Shown here: positions 8,906-17,799 of the stretch, in pieces
Layout of the letters: the number at the start of each line of letters is the position of its first letter
Position numbering within the stretch: the first letter of the stretch is position 1
Assembly (NCBI RefSeq): GCF_902712875.1
Contig: NZ_LR743509.1
Coordinates: 1,936,001 to 2,000,000 of the forward strand
DNA from: Hyphomicrobium sp. ghe19
GTDB lineage: Bacteria > Pseudomonadota > Alphaproteobacteria > Rhizobiales > Hyphomicrobiaceae
Direction: 5' to 3'
DNA: 64,000 bases
Program-made: the position numbers and the translations under genes
Notes under the pieces: generated by a model
Seen by the model: only the letters and a program-made list of their open reading frames with translations
Told to the model about the DNA's origin: nothing
The model's database searches: none

Positions 8906-8938
8906 CTTTCCCGCTCGACCGGTTTGTTCGACAGGTCA

Positions 8939-10195
8939 TCAGGGTGTGCCGGCACCTGAGCTTTTCACAATCACCACGTAGCCGCCGGCTTTGAGCTCAG
9001 CGACGACCTGCTCGAGATGTCTTCGGTCGCGCGTCTCGATGACGAGATTGAGTTCGGTACCTTTCGCCGGCACGTCAGTGAAAACGCGCTGGTGGTAGAC
9101 TTCGACGACGTTCGCGCCGGCTTTGCCGATAATTCCGGAGACCCTCGCGAGCTGGCCGGGACGATCGGGAATATCGATGGCGAGCCGCGAGAGGCGGCCG
9201 TCGCGTGCGAGTTCGCGTGTCAGCACGCTCGCGAGCAACCGCGTATCGATGTTGCCGCCGCAGAGCACCAAACCGATTTTCTTGCCCTTATAAAGCCTGT
9301 TGGCTCCGATGAGCGCGGCCAATCCCGCGGCGCCCGCGCCTTCGACGACTGTCTTCTCGATCGTTATCAGCAGCGAGACGGCGCGCTCGATATCGACTTC
9401 AGAGACCAGCAGAATATCATCGACGAGGTTCTCGATGATCTGCTGCGTGAGGCTTCCCGGCGCCGTGACCGCGATGCCTTCCGCAAGCGTATCGCCGCCG
9501 ACGGGCAGATGCGATTTTTTCACCGCATTGAGCATCGACGGATAAAGCTGCGCCTCGACGCCGACGATCTTGATATTCGGGTTGATCGCTTTTGCCGCGA
9601 TCGCCATCCCTGAGATCAAGCCGCCGCCGCCGATCGGCACGATCAGCACGTCGAGATCGGGGGCGGCGCTGAGCATTTCGAGGGCCACCGTACCCTGCCC
9701 CGCGATGATCGCGGGGTCGTTATACGGGTGGACGAAGGTCATGCCGCGTTCGGCGCCATAGCCGACGGCAAAGCCGTAGGCTTCCTCGAGGCTCTGGCCT
9801 TCGAGAATGACGTTCGCGCCGTGGCCGCGGGTATTCTCGACTTTGATCGTCGGGGTCCAGGCCGGCATGATAATCGTCGCCGGGATGCCGAGGCGATGGG
9901 CATGGTAGGCGACGCCCTGCGCGTGATTGCCGGCCGACATCGCGATCACACCGTTCTGGCGCTCTGCCGGGGACAGCGACAGGAGCTTGTTCAGCGCGCC
10001 GCGCTCCTTGTAGGACGCCGTGAACTGCAGATTTTCGAATTTCAGCCAAATCTCGGCGTTGAGCAGCGCGCTCAGTGTCCGGCTCTGCTCGAAGCGGGTC
10101 GGGATCACTGCGCCCCGAATGGCGTCGGCGGCGCGGACAATGTCGTCATAGCCGACGGCAAGCTCAGGCGGATGAAACGTCGCTAATTTGGTCAT
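8939..10195 (-). CDS. threonine dehydratase (threonine ammonia-lyase) with C-terminal ACT domain
   Basis: 418 residues. PLP lysine is Lys63 in TASYKERGA, the phosphate loop is PIGGGGL, and SAGNHAQG and VEGAGAAGLAAL are conserved. Residues ~330-410 form one ACT domain (LAIDIPDRPGQLARV). The enzyme deaminates threonine (and serine) to 2-oxobutyrate, feeding isoleucine synthesis or threonine breakdown. A single short ACT domain is typical of the ~400-aa catabolic/biosynthetic form common in alphaproteobacteria, not the two-ACT E. coli IlvA. It is transcribed alone. Confidence 0.93.
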   Translation of the reverse strand: MTKLATFHPPELAVGYDDIVRAADAIRGAVIPTRFEQSRTLSALLNAEIWLKFENLQFTASYKERGALNKLLSLSPAERQNGVIAMSAGNHAQGVAYHAHRLGIPATIIMPAWTPTIKVENTRGHGANVILEGQSLEEAYGFAVGYGAERGMTFVHPYNDPAIIAGQGTVALEMLSAAPDLDVLIVPIGGGGLISGMAIAAKAINPNIKIVGVEAQLYPSMLNAVKKSHLPVGGDTLAEGIAVTAPGSLTQQIIENLVDDILLVSEVDIERAVSLLITIEKTVVEGAGAAGLAALIGANRLYKGKKIGLVLCGGNIDTRLLASVLTRELARDGRLSRLAIDIPDRPGQLARVSGIIGKAGANVVEVYHQRVFTDVPAKGTELNLVIETRDRRHLEQVVAELKAGGYVVIVKSSGAGTP

Positions 10196-10408
10196 TATCT
10201 TCCGGCAGGTTTGATCAGTTTTGCAGGTCTTATCACACTCGGTATCACACTGGCACGCGGTTGGCCCTCAGCGCATTTTGCGAAATGTTTTAGCGCGGGA
10301 GAGCCGAGGCCGAGGCGTTATACCGTTCAGCGTCCGCTCAGGTAGGGTCCGTTTCAATTGCGAGCGCGGAATTCAATATGTCTGTGACTTCTGCTGCGGA
10401 GATATTGC

Positions 10409-11110
10409 ATGGCTGGCCTGCACGCTAAGACGGTTTTTGCCATAGCCGTCATTCTTGCCGCCGTTCTCACAGCAAACCCGTCACTCGCCGATCCTGTCAG
10501 CTCGAGCACAGCCCCGACGGGCCGGAGATTCGAGTATGGTCCCTACGGGTCGCCGAACAACGCCGGTGGCGGCGGCCAGGCGATCCCGCAAAACAATGCC
10601 GTTGATCCGTCCGGCAACGACGACGGTGGCGCTGCTGAACGACCGCCAACTGACGATAGGAGCGTGGCGCCCGCTTATCGGGACGACTATCGGAGCGACA
10701 ACCGGGACGAGCGTGGGAATGCTCCATCCGGCGCAGACGACAACGACGATGATGCGGACGCGCCGCCATCCGGCGATGGACAAGATCCGCCAACGCGCGG
10801 TGCTGCCGAGGCTCCTCCCCCAAGCGATTACGATCAGGGAATGCCTCGCGTCGAAGTGCGCGCCAGTGCGCCCGACAGCAATGTTCCTTACGAAATCCGC
10901 GAGCACGATGCGCGGAGTGCGGCCATCCAGGCGTGGCGCAGCAAGGTCGCGGATCGCTTCGGCCCCGAGTTCGCCCATTGGCGCACCGCCGCCAACAAAC
11001 ACATCGACTGCAGGCCCGATGCCCGCGAAGGTCTCGTGTGTATTGCGAGTGGGCTCCCTGTGCGCGGATTTGACAGGTACGGGCGATGGCGTCGCGAAGG
11101 CCACTATTAA
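10409..11110 (+). CDS. secreted protein with acidic low-complexity linker
   Basis: 233 residues. A signal peptide (TVFAIAVILAAVLTANPSLA) is followed by ~130 residues rich in D, N, P and G (for example GADDNDDDADAPPSGDG), probably disordered. A compact C-terminal region (from about residue 165: AIQAWRSKVADRFGPEFAHW) carries two cysteines 10 apart (CRPDAREGLVC), likely a disulfide. The start has a GGAG site 8-9 nt upstream. I do not recognise the family; an envelope or periplasmic role is inferred from export only. Confidence 0.7.
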   Translation: MAGLHAKTVFAIAVILAAVLTANPSLADPVSSSTAPTGRRFEYGPYGSPNNAGGGGQAIPQNNAVDPSGNDDGGAAERPPTDDRSVAPAYRDDYRSDNRDERGNAPSGADDNDDDADAPPSGDGQDPPTRGAAEAPPPSDYDQGMPRVEVRASAPDSNVPYEIREHDARSAAIQAWRSKVADRFGPEFAHWRTAANKHIDCRPDAREGLVCIASGLPVRGFDRYGRWRREGHY

Positions 11111-11253
11111 TACGCACTCGCGATCGCATCATTCCGGCTGCCCACGATCTCTGTTGATTCCGGAGCTTCTTTTTGCCATCAGCCGCAGAGGTCGAGCCGC
11201 GCTCCGCGTGGGCCGCTCTCCCCGGTCGATTGGCGCAGATGGGAAATCACAAC

Positions 11254-12135
11254 ATGGCGAAGGTTGCGTGGCTGGGGCTCGGTGTCATGGGGTATCCCAT
11301 GGCGGGTTATCTCAAAACGCGCGGCGGCCACGACGTCGTCGTCTACAATCGGACGTCTGCCAAGGCCGAGAAGTGGAAAGAGCAGTTCGGGGGAGCCATC
11401 GCCGCAACACCCGCGGAAGCTGCGCGCGACTGCGATGCCGTATTCGCCTGCGTCGGCAACGACGACGACGTGCGGAGCGTCACGATTGGGCCGGACGGCG
11501 CCTTTTCAACGCTCAGACCCGGCGCGATTTACATCGATCACACGACGGCTTCTGCGAAGGTCGCGCGCGAATTGTCGGAGATCGCGGAGACGAGGGGATT
11601 CAAATTTCTCGATTGTCCGGTATCGGGTGGGCAGTCAGGCGCCGAGAACGGGACGCTGACGGTGATGGCCGGCGGCGACGAGGCTGCCTTCGCGGTCGCT
11701 GAGCCCTTCATCAAGAACTACGCGCGCAGCGCTCGGCTTCTCGGGCCGTCGGGATCGGGGCAACTCGCCAAGATGGCGAACCAGATCGCCATTGCAGGCC
11801 TCGTTCAGGGGTTGGCCGAATCCATTCATTTCGCGGAGTGTGCAGGTCTCGACATCCAAGCGTTGATCGAAACGATCTCGAAAGGCGCGGCGCAGTCCTG
11901 GCAGATGGAGAACCGCTGGCAGACGATGCACGCGCGCAAGTTCGACTTCGGCTTTGCCGTGGACTGGATGCGGAAGGATCTCGCGATCTGCTTCGATGAG
12001 GCTCAGGCGAACGGCGCCGATCTGACGGTGACCAAACTCGTCGATCGATTTTACGCCGAGGTTCAGGAACTCGGCGGACGCCGCTGGGATACATCGAGCC
12101 TCATCGCCCGGCTCGATGCGAAAAAAGAAACTTGA
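11254..12135 (+). CDS. 3-hydroxyisobutyrate dehydrogenase-like NAD(P)-dependent oxidoreductase
   Basis: 293 residues. The N-terminal Rossmann motif VAWLGLGVMGYPMAGYL, the substrate-binding signature DCPVSGGQSGAENGTLTVM and the catalytic lysine in GSGQLAKMANQ are those of the beta-hydroxyacid dehydrogenase family (3-hydroxyisobutyrate dehydrogenase, tartronate semialdehyde reductase, GLYR1-like). Which substrate it uses cannot be told. The frame opens at 11173, but MAKVAWLGLG at 11254 is the normal family start. Confidence 0.88.
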   Translation: MAKVAWLGLGVMGYPMAGYLKTRGGHDVVVYNRTSAKAEKWKEQFGGAIAATPAEAARDCDAVFACVGNDDDVRSVTIGPDGAFSTLRPGAIYIDHTTASAKVARELSEIAETRGFKFLDCPVSGGQSGAENGTLTVMAGGDEAAFAVAEPFIKNYARSARLLGPSGSGQLAKMANQIAIAGLVQGLAESIHFAECAGLDIQALIETISKGAAQSWQMENRWQTMHARKFDFGFAVDWMRKDLAICFDEAQANGADLTVTKLVDRFYAEVQELGGRRWDTSSLIARLDAKKET

Positions 12136-12161
12136 GAAAGGTTTTGTTTCTCGCGTGCGAC

Positions 12162-12662
12162 TTATACCTCCGCCCGTTCGCTCTTCGACGATCGTTCGGT
12201 GATCGCGAACTGCAGCGGCAATGCGGTCGTATATTTGATCTGCTCCATCGCAAAAGCCGATGAGACCTTGGCGATGTCGACGCGGGAAATGAGCTTCTTG
12301 TAGAAAGCGTCGTAGGCAGCGATGTCGGGGACCGCGACGCGGAGCAGATAGTCGATGTCTCCCGACATGCGGTAGAATTCGACGACCTCGGGAAATTCGG
12401 CGACGGCTTCGTGGAACTTCTCGAGCCACGTCAGCGAGTGCTTGTCCGTCTTGATGGACACGAACACCATCACTCCCGCGTTCACCTGCTGCGCGTCCAG
12501 TATCGCGACGCGGCGCTGGATGACTCCCGATTCCTCGAGTTTTTGAACACGGCGCCAGCACGGTGTGGTCGATAATCCGACCTCTTTGCCGATGTCGGCT
12601 ACCGGGCGAGTGCAGTCCTGCTGGAGAAGGCGCAGGATCTTAACGTCCATTTCATCCAACAT
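12162..12662 (-). CDS. Lrp/AsnC-family transcriptional regulator
   Basis: 166 residues. An N-terminal winged helix (about 5-50: DVKILRLLQQDCTRPVADIG, then VGLSTTPCWRRVQKLE) is joined to a RAM ligand-binding domain (about 70-145, with MSGDIDYLLRV). Family members are amino-acid-responsive octameric regulators. The AT-rich region upstream (12690-12770) is a plausible binding area shared with the divergent gene at 12857. It converges on the oxidoreductase gene. Confidence 0.93.
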   Translation of the reverse strand: MLDEMDVKILRLLQQDCTRPVADIGKEVGLSTTPCWRRVQKLEESGVIQRRVAILDAQQVNAGVMVFVSIKTDKHSLTWLEKFHEAVAEFPEVVEFYRMSGDIDYLLRVAVPDIAAYDAFYKKLISRVDIAKVSSAFAMEQIKYTTALPLQFAITERSSKSERAEV

Positions 12663-12856
12663 TCGACCGCCCTTCGATCAAGAAACATGATTTTGCGTAA
12701 TCTGCTATTTTGAAATTAATATTTTCTAATTTGCCGGTGTCAATGAGGGAATTAGCATTTTTTTTCGTTTGAACGACATTGCACCTTGATCGGGCAAGGT
12801 GTCTCCCACATGTATGGTGCTTCCCCCTCGGCAATAACGGTTCTTGGATTTTCTCG

Positions 12857-13294
12857 ATGCACCCCATCAGGCCCATCTCTGACAGCGTCGCCATAAGCGG
12901 TTGGCTGGACGAAGAGGACTTCGCGGAGGTCAAGTCGCTTGGCTTCGACAAAGTGATCAACTTCCGCCCGGACAACGAGGCTCGCGACCAAATTCCGAGC
13001 ACTGAAGCCGAAGCCGCCGCCCACCGCTCGGGTCTCGACTACGTGCAGATCCCGGTCACGCGGCAGGACCTCTTCAAGGACGATGTCGTGGACCTCGCGG
13101 CGAAGGAATTCGCATCGGGCGGCCGCACGCTCGCCTATTGCGCGTCCGGCCAGCGGGCCGCCATTGTCTGGGCTGCTGCGACGGCGCGATCACATCCCGT
13201 CGACGAGGTGCTTTCTACTGTTGGAGCCGGCGGCTTCGATCTCCGGCTCATTCGCGACGATCTCGAGGCGCAGGCCCATCGCGGGGAAGGGTAA
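12857..13294 (+). CDS. TIGR01244/DUF442 protein, dual-specificity-phosphatase-like
   Basis: 145 residues. It opens MHPIRPISDSVAISGWLDEED and has the cysteine-phosphatase-like loop YCASGQRAAIVW, as in the TIGR01244 family, which is often linked to rhodanese or sulfide:quinone reductase functions. A cysteine followed by an SGxRA loop supports a phosphatase or persulfide-type role; the true substrate is unknown. The ATG at 12857 aligns with the family start, although the frame continues upstream to 12779. Confidence 0.82.
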   Translation: MHPIRPISDSVAISGWLDEEDFAEVKSLGFDKVINFRPDNEARDQIPSTEAEAAAHRSGLDYVQIPVTRQDLFKDDVVDLAAKEFASGGRTLAYCASGQRAAIVWAAATARSHPVDEVLSTVGAGGFDLRLIRDDLEAQAHRGEG

Positions 13295-13305
13295 GCTTTT
13301 TGATT

Positions 13306-13346
13306 GCGCTCGGCGACTCCCCTCCGGGGAGCCGGCCGCCGAGCGC
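13306..13346. terminator. branched palindrome between convergent genes (copy 1)
   Basis: GCGCTCGGC at the left pairs with GCCGAGCGC at the right, enclosing a second stem (ACTCCCC/GGGGAGC) and the self-complementary GCCGGC. The whole element would fold as a three-arm structure. It lies in the 58-bp gap between convergent genes ending at 13294 and 13353, and shares its architecture and core wording with 19311-19352. Confidence 0.65.
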
Positions 13347-13352
13347 GAGAAG

Positions 13353-13970
13353 TCAAGCGCGAGCGCTCGGTCTTGCCGAGACTTCGCGATGCCAGCGCAT
13401 CACGTTGCTGAAACCCTCCGGCTGACCGAGGCGCGCCGGTTTCATGAAGTCGATCGCGACGAGCGCCGTTATGTCGGCAATCGAATACGTGTCGCCCGCC
13501 ACAAACCGGCTCTCGGCCAAGCGCGCGTCGATACGGGTCAGTTCGCGGGCGACCTTGTCCTTGTTGGCTTCGCCCCACGCCGCGACTTGCGGCACCTCGA
13601 GATGCGCCATCTTGGGGTGCAAATGCCTGAAGACGGCAAAAACCGCATTGAATAATCCGATCTCGATGCGCCTGTTCCACATCTCGACTTCGGCCTTGCC
13701 GACCGGCCCAATGCCGAACAGCGCCGGTTCCGGAGTGATCTCTTCGAAATAGCGGCAGATGGCGACGGTCTCGGAGATCGCGCGGCCATCATCGAGAATG
13801 AGGACCGGCACGCGAGCCCAGGGATTGAGCTTCGCGAAGTCGCCCGTCGTCAAATCGTCCGTCATCATGTTCAGTTCTTCCCGCGGGACCACGATGCCCT
13901 TCTCGGCGAGGAAGATATTCACGCGCCTAGGGCTTGGTGCTGCATGTGTTTCGATGATCCGCAACTTCAT
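13353..13970 (-). CDS. glutathione S-transferase family protein
   Basis: 205 residues. The thioredoxin-like N-terminal domain has HAAPSPRRVNIFLAEKGI and NPWARVPVLILDDG with the glutathione-binding cis-proline and ISETVAICRYFEE. The helical C-terminal domain includes FVAGDTYSIADIT, the conserved N-capping motif. The substrate is unknown. The start ATG overlaps the stop of the upstream nuclease (TAATG), so the two are translationally coupled. Confidence 0.92.
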   Translation of the reverse strand: MKLRIIETHAAPSPRRVNIFLAEKGIVVPREELNMMTDDLTTGDFAKLNPWARVPVLILDDGRAISETVAICRYFEEITPEPALFGIGPVGKAEVEMWNRRIEIGLFNAVFAVFRHLHPKMAHLEVPQVAAWGEANKDKVARELTRIDARLAESRFVAGDTYSIADITALVAIDFMKPARLGQPEGFSNVMRWHREVSARPSARA

Positions 13971-14560
13971 TACCTCGCGTCTTGGGGATTGTGCTGCGCA
14001 CGCCATCGTTGCGGCGCTTCGAATTCGCCGGACCAGACGCCGCGTCGCGACGACCGGGCATCGGCTTCTTCGTCGTTATAGCCCCCGAAGGCGACCGCCA
14101 TGCCTGCCCGCACCATACTGGAATTGATATCGCGGCCACCGGCAATGCAGCGAGCGAGAAGCCGGCCATACCGATCTCGTTCGCTGACGTTGCATGTGAC
14201 GATCTCCCCGCCGATCGCGTGCGCGAGCTCGCGCTTGGCCTCCTCGCCGCAGTTCCATGTCAGGCCGCCCCGCGAACAGGTCTGGCGACCCTCGGGCGCA
14301 TCTAATCCCTGAAGCCGCACCTCGTTTCCACCCACGAACAGGCTGTCGCCATCGATTGGCCGGGCGGCGCCGCTGACGCTCGCCGGGAACGGTTCGTACT
14401 GGGTGTGGCGCAAGCGCCAATGGTCGCGGCCCATAAAAATGGCGACCGCCGCCAGCGTTAACGTCAATCCGAGCCTTACATAAGCCCGCCAGGGCTTTAC
14501 AGTGGCGTATATAGGGCGCTTCGGGGACGCCCGCCGCCGCTTCGGCGGCATAAGTTGCAT
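13970..14560 (-). CDS. membrane-anchored SNase-like (thermonuclease) protein
   Basis: 196 residues. A positively charged N-terminus (PPKRRRASPKR) and one transmembrane helix (residues ~27-45) precede an OB-fold SNase domain. The domain has IDGDSLFVGGNEVRLQGLD, the APE turn, and DRYGRLLARC, which carries a catalytic arginine. Such proteins cut single-stranded DNA/RNA in a Ca2+-dependent way; here it likely faces the periplasm. The start at 14560 has GAGGGG 7 nt upstream. It is first in a two-gene unit with the GST. Confidence 0.85.
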   Translation of the reverse strand: MQLMPPKRRRASPKRPIYATVKPWRAYVRLGLTLTLAAVAIFMGRDHWRLRHTQYEPFPASVSGAARPIDGDSLFVGGNEVRLQGLDAPEGRQTCSRGGLTWNCGEEAKRELAHAIGGEIVTCNVSERDRYGRLLARCIAGGRDINSSMVRAGMAVAFGGYNDEEADARSSRRGVWSGEFEAPQRWRAQHNPQDAR

Positions 14561-14681
14561 AACGAACCCCTCAGCCAATTCCGCGAGACTTTAAGTCTTG
14601 CTTTAACAAATTGACGCCAATTTACAGGCGGTGCGCGGCACAACCTCCGTGCGACCTCATCTAAAGGACGCGACTCGCGGT

Positions 14682-16316
14682 ATGGACGATAACGCCGATA
14701 GCGTCGAACCGGCAGCTGAAATGCCAGCTCGCCCGGCGCGACGAGGCCGTTCACGGGATGACCTCAAATCATTCCGGGATAAGCTTACGCACGGCACCGT
14801 CCATAAGCCGGAATTCGAATACGAACTGCTCACGATGTTCGCGCGCAACGAGACGAGCGCGCCCTTCGCGATGCCGGCGCTTTGCTTCATCTTTTACATC
14901 ACGTCGATGTTCTGGGCGTCGTTCACGGAAGCGACGACGTGGATCGCCATCGTTTCCATCTCCCGTGTCTACATGCTCGACCAGTGCCGGCGGCTGCTTT
15001 CCATTCCGCGCACCGAAGTCAACGTCGGTCAGTGGCGCCGCCATTTCAACCGCATCGAACTCGTCAACGGTTTCGCGTTGGCGGCTTTCGCACTCATCGG
15101 CATCACGATCCACAACACCGAAAGCGCGTCGCCGGCGACATTCTCCTCGCATGTCTTCATTTTCGCGACGTTGATGGTGGTGCTGGCGATCCGGATGACG
15201 TTCGCGTCGACACTCCCCCGCCTTTTCCTCGCGGGCACCGTTCCGATGACTGTCGCGGTCGCTGGCCGGCTGTTCACGCTCGGCGATCCGTTCTATTTCG
15301 CGCTCGCCTCGATGGCGATCGGCATCCATGTGTTCTTCGTCTATCTCGCGCGCGGATTGCACTCGACGGCGCTCGCGATGGTGGAGTTCCGCGCCGAGAA
15401 AGACAACCTTATCTCGGAACTCGAGGAAGCGAGCGCCATTTCGGACGAAGCGCGCCGCCGCGCCGAGGCTGCCAACAAAGCCAAATCGCGCTTTCTCGCG
15501 ACCATGAGCCATGAGCTTCGCACGCCGCTCAATGCGATCATGGGTTTTTCCGAAGTCATGGAAAAAGAGCTGCTGGGACCGATCGGCAACGATATTTACC
15601 GCGATTATGCGCGCAGCATTTATCAGAGCGGTGACCATCTCCTCTGCATCATCAACGAGATCCTCGATCTTTCGCGCATCGAAGCGGGCCGCTACGATCT
15701 GCACGAGGAGACGATGCGTCTCACGGACATCGCCGAGGATTGCCAGCGCCTCGTCAAGATCAAGGCCGACGCGAAAACCCTTGCGATCGTCGAAGATTTT
15801 GCTCCGGACTTGCCGCATATCTGGGCCGATCCGCGGGCGCTCCGTCAGATCTGTCTCAATCTGCTGTCGAACGCACTGAAGTTCACGCCGAAGGGTGGCC
15901 GCATCACGCTGATCGTGGGTCACACGCAGGATGGCGGACAGTTTCTGACTGTCTCGGATACCGGCCCCGGCATTCCCAAGGAAGAAATTCCGCGCGTTCT
16001 CCAGGCCTTCGGCCAGGGCTCGCTCGCGCATGAAACGGCCGAGGGCGGAACGGGTCTCGGACTTCCGATCGTGCAAAACCTCATCCATTTGCATGGCGGC
16101 ACGTTCGATCTTCAGTCGGAATTGCGCAAGGGAACGGAAGTTACCGTGACGCTTCCGCCGCAGCGCGTGCTCCATGCCATTGCGCCGTTGCAGCCGCTTG
16201 GGCAGGAGCGTCACCGCGATCCCGCGCCGCGTCCGGCGCGCCAGCCGCGCATGCGCATGGCCCCGGCCGGTGTCCCCGATCAAGTCGCCTACCGGGTTGC
16301 GGGCGATGCTCGATAG
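14682..16316 (+). CDS. membrane sensor histidine kinase, PleC/DivJ/PdhS-like
   Basis: 544 residues. The N-terminal half has about six hydrophobic helices (residues ~65-245), then a short coiled coil and a HisKA domain with phospho-acceptor His277 in MSHELRTPLNAIMGFSEVM. The ATPase domain shows the N box LNLLSNALKFTP, DTGPGIP and GTGLGLPIV. The HisKA text closely resembles alphaproteobacterial cell-cycle kinases of the PleC/DivJ/PdhS group, which act on DivK/PleD. No receiver domain and no adjacent response regulator are seen. I preferred the ATG at 14682; 14631 would add 17 residues. Confidence 0.88.
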   Translation: MDDNADSVEPAAEMPARPARRGRSRDDLKSFRDKLTHGTVHKPEFEYELLTMFARNETSAPFAMPALCFIFYITSMFWASFTEATTWIAIVSISRVYMLDQCRRLLSIPRTEVNVGQWRRHFNRIELVNGFALAAFALIGITIHNTESASPATFSSHVFIFATLMVVLAIRMTFASTLPRLFLAGTVPMTVAVAGRLFTLGDPFYFALASMAIGIHVFFVYLARGLHSTALAMVEFRAEKDNLISELEEASAISDEARRRAEAANKAKSRFLATMSHELRTPLNAIMGFSEVMEKELLGPIGNDIYRDYARSIYQSGDHLLCIINEILDLSRIEAGRYDLHEETMRLTDIAEDCQRLVKIKADAKTLAIVEDFAPDLPHIWADPRALRQICLNLLSNALKFTPKGGRITLIVGHTQDGGQFLTVSDTGPGIPKEEIPRVLQAFGQGSLAHETAEGGTGLGLPIVQNLIHLHGGTFDLQSELRKGTEVTVTLPPQRVLHAIAPLQPLGQERHRDPAPRPARQPRMRMAPAGVPDQVAYRVAGDAR

Positions 16317-16343
16317 TTGTTTTGCGTTTGAGGTTCGGCGTTG

Positions 16344-17036
16344 ATGCTCGGCTTTCTGCTCGTGGTCATTCTGGGTCTCGGCTCGCTTCTCGCCGCGACC
16401 GTTTTCGGCGGCGTGAAGCTCGATGCCGTTCCAGATTTGCCGATCGCCGCGACGGTGATTGCGATACTCGTCGCGATCTATATGGCGACGCTGCTCAATC
16501 ATCGCGGAGAACGGCGGCTTGCTTTGTGGCCGACGCTCGCCGCCTGCATCTCGGGCGCCGTGCTCGTCGCCGGGGCTTTCAATAAGAGCATGCCGCTGGT
16601 CCTCGCAGACCTCTTTGCTGGCGCAACCGCTGCAGCAGACGCCGCTCCGACAAGGCGGGATGCGCCGGCATCCGTACGCATCCGCCGAACCGACGACGGC
16701 ACTTTTTTCGCCAATTCCGAAGTCAACGGACAAGCGATGACGATGCGGATCGACAATGGGTCGGCGACGGTCGTGCTCCGGCAATCCGACGCCGAGAAGG
16801 CGGGCATCGATATCAGCAATCTTGCTTTCGATACACCTCTCAAAACGGCGAACGGAACGAGCTATCTCGCCCCCGTTCGTTTGAAGTCGGTGCGCATCGG
16901 GCCCGTGGCGATCGACGACGTCGAAGCGCTCGTCGCGCGTCCCGGAACTCTTAACGAAAACCTGCTCGGTACAAGTTTTTTAAGACGTTTAGCGTCTGTT
17001 GAGCTCTCGGCAAATTTTGCGACGCTTCGGCAGTAG
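16344..17036 (+). CDS. membrane-anchored retropepsin-like protein with altered active site
   Basis: 230 residues. Two or three N-terminal hydrophobic helices are followed by a retropepsin-like (clan AA, TIGR02281-type) domain from about residue 110 (FFANSEVNGQAMTMRIDNGS) to the C-terminus (LLGTSFLRRLASVEL). The expected catalytic D-T/S-G triad reads D137-N-G-S here, so proteolytic activity is doubtful. It lies 48 bp upstream of a paralogue with an intact motif. The ATG at 16344 is preferred over the adjacent TTG. Confidence 0.8.
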   Translation: MLGFLLVVILGLGSLLAATVFGGVKLDAVPDLPIAATVIAILVAIYMATLLNHRGERRLALWPTLAACISGAVLVAGAFNKSMPLVLADLFAGATAAADAAPTRRDAPASVRIRRTDDGTFFANSEVNGQAMTMRIDNGSATVVLRQSDAEKAGIDISNLAFDTPLKTANGTSYLAPVRLKSVRIGPVAIDDVEALVARPGTLNENLLGTSFLRRLASVELSANFATLRQ

Positions 17037-17084
17037 AACGCCGATCGCGATCTTGAACTGCTCTCTTGAACAGGAGCGTCTGGA

Positions 17085-17660
17085 ATGTCATCGGCAACGG
17101 TCAGCCTCTTCGGTTCCTTCGCGCTCGCAGCCGTCGGAGCAGCGGGCCTCGCATATACGCTGACGCATCCCGGCGTTCTCGTCTCGGCGTTCGATCATGC
17201 GAAGGCGACATCGGGTCTGTCGATGCCGACCCCGGCCGGTCAAAGCGATGACCCCGTCCTCGACGCCCAGGAAGCAACACGCGTTCAACCCGGCACCGTG
17301 ACATTGCCCGCCGGCGACTATGGGCACTTCCGGGCCGAGGCCGACATCAACGGGCGCGATATCGATGTGATGGTCGACACCGGTGCTTCCCTCGTCGCGC
17401 TGACTTACGACGATGCGCGCCGGGCCGGCATTGTCGTGAAGCCCTCGGATTTCACCCACACCGCCCAGACGGCCAACGGTACAGCCCGCGTCGCGCCTGT
17501 CACAATTCCGCGCATCAGCATCGGCGACATAACGGTACGGAACGTGGCCGGGGTCGTGTCGGAGCGTGGCGCGTCCGAACGGACGCTGCTCGGCATGTCG
17601 TTTCTGGGGCGGCTATCCCGTGTCGAAATGCGCGGTGGAACGCTCGTGCTGCAAGAGTAA
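17085..17660 (+). CDS. retropepsin-like aspartic protease, TIGR02281 type, membrane-anchored
   Basis: 191 residues. One N-terminal hydrophobic helix (SLFGSFALAAVGAAGLAYTL) anchors a retropepsin-like domain with the catalytic triad D98-T-G-A in VMVDTGASLVALT and the second conserved segment LLGMSFLGRLSRVEM. Such single-domain proteases act as dimers, probably in the periplasm. It shares the TANGT(S/A)xxAPV segment with the upstream gene, showing tandem duplication. Confidence 0.85.
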   Translation: MSSATVSLFGSFALAAVGAAGLAYTLTHPGVLVSAFDHAKATSGLSMPTPAGQSDDPVLDAQEATRVQPGTVTLPAGDYGHFRAEADINGRDIDVMVDTGASLVALTYDDARRAGIVVKPSDFTHTAQTANGTARVAPVTIPRISIGDITVRNVAGVVSERGASERTLLGMSFLGRLSRVEMRGGTLVLQE

Positions 17661-17799
17661 CAATTCCTCATTGCCGCAATTTTACGGTCCACTATTCCAC
17701 TATTCCGCCCTCAACATTGCTGATAGAGCGCAACCCGGAACCCCGCCCTGGTCTCAGCGCGTTAGGTTCCCCGAATGAATCACGTTCGAGGAGAGGCAT

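Noticed and set aside
14769..16784. 671-codon minus-strand frame opposite the histidine kinase
   Set aside because: Arg/His/Asp/Glu-rich shadow of the kinase; the plus strand holds HisKA and ATPase motifs.
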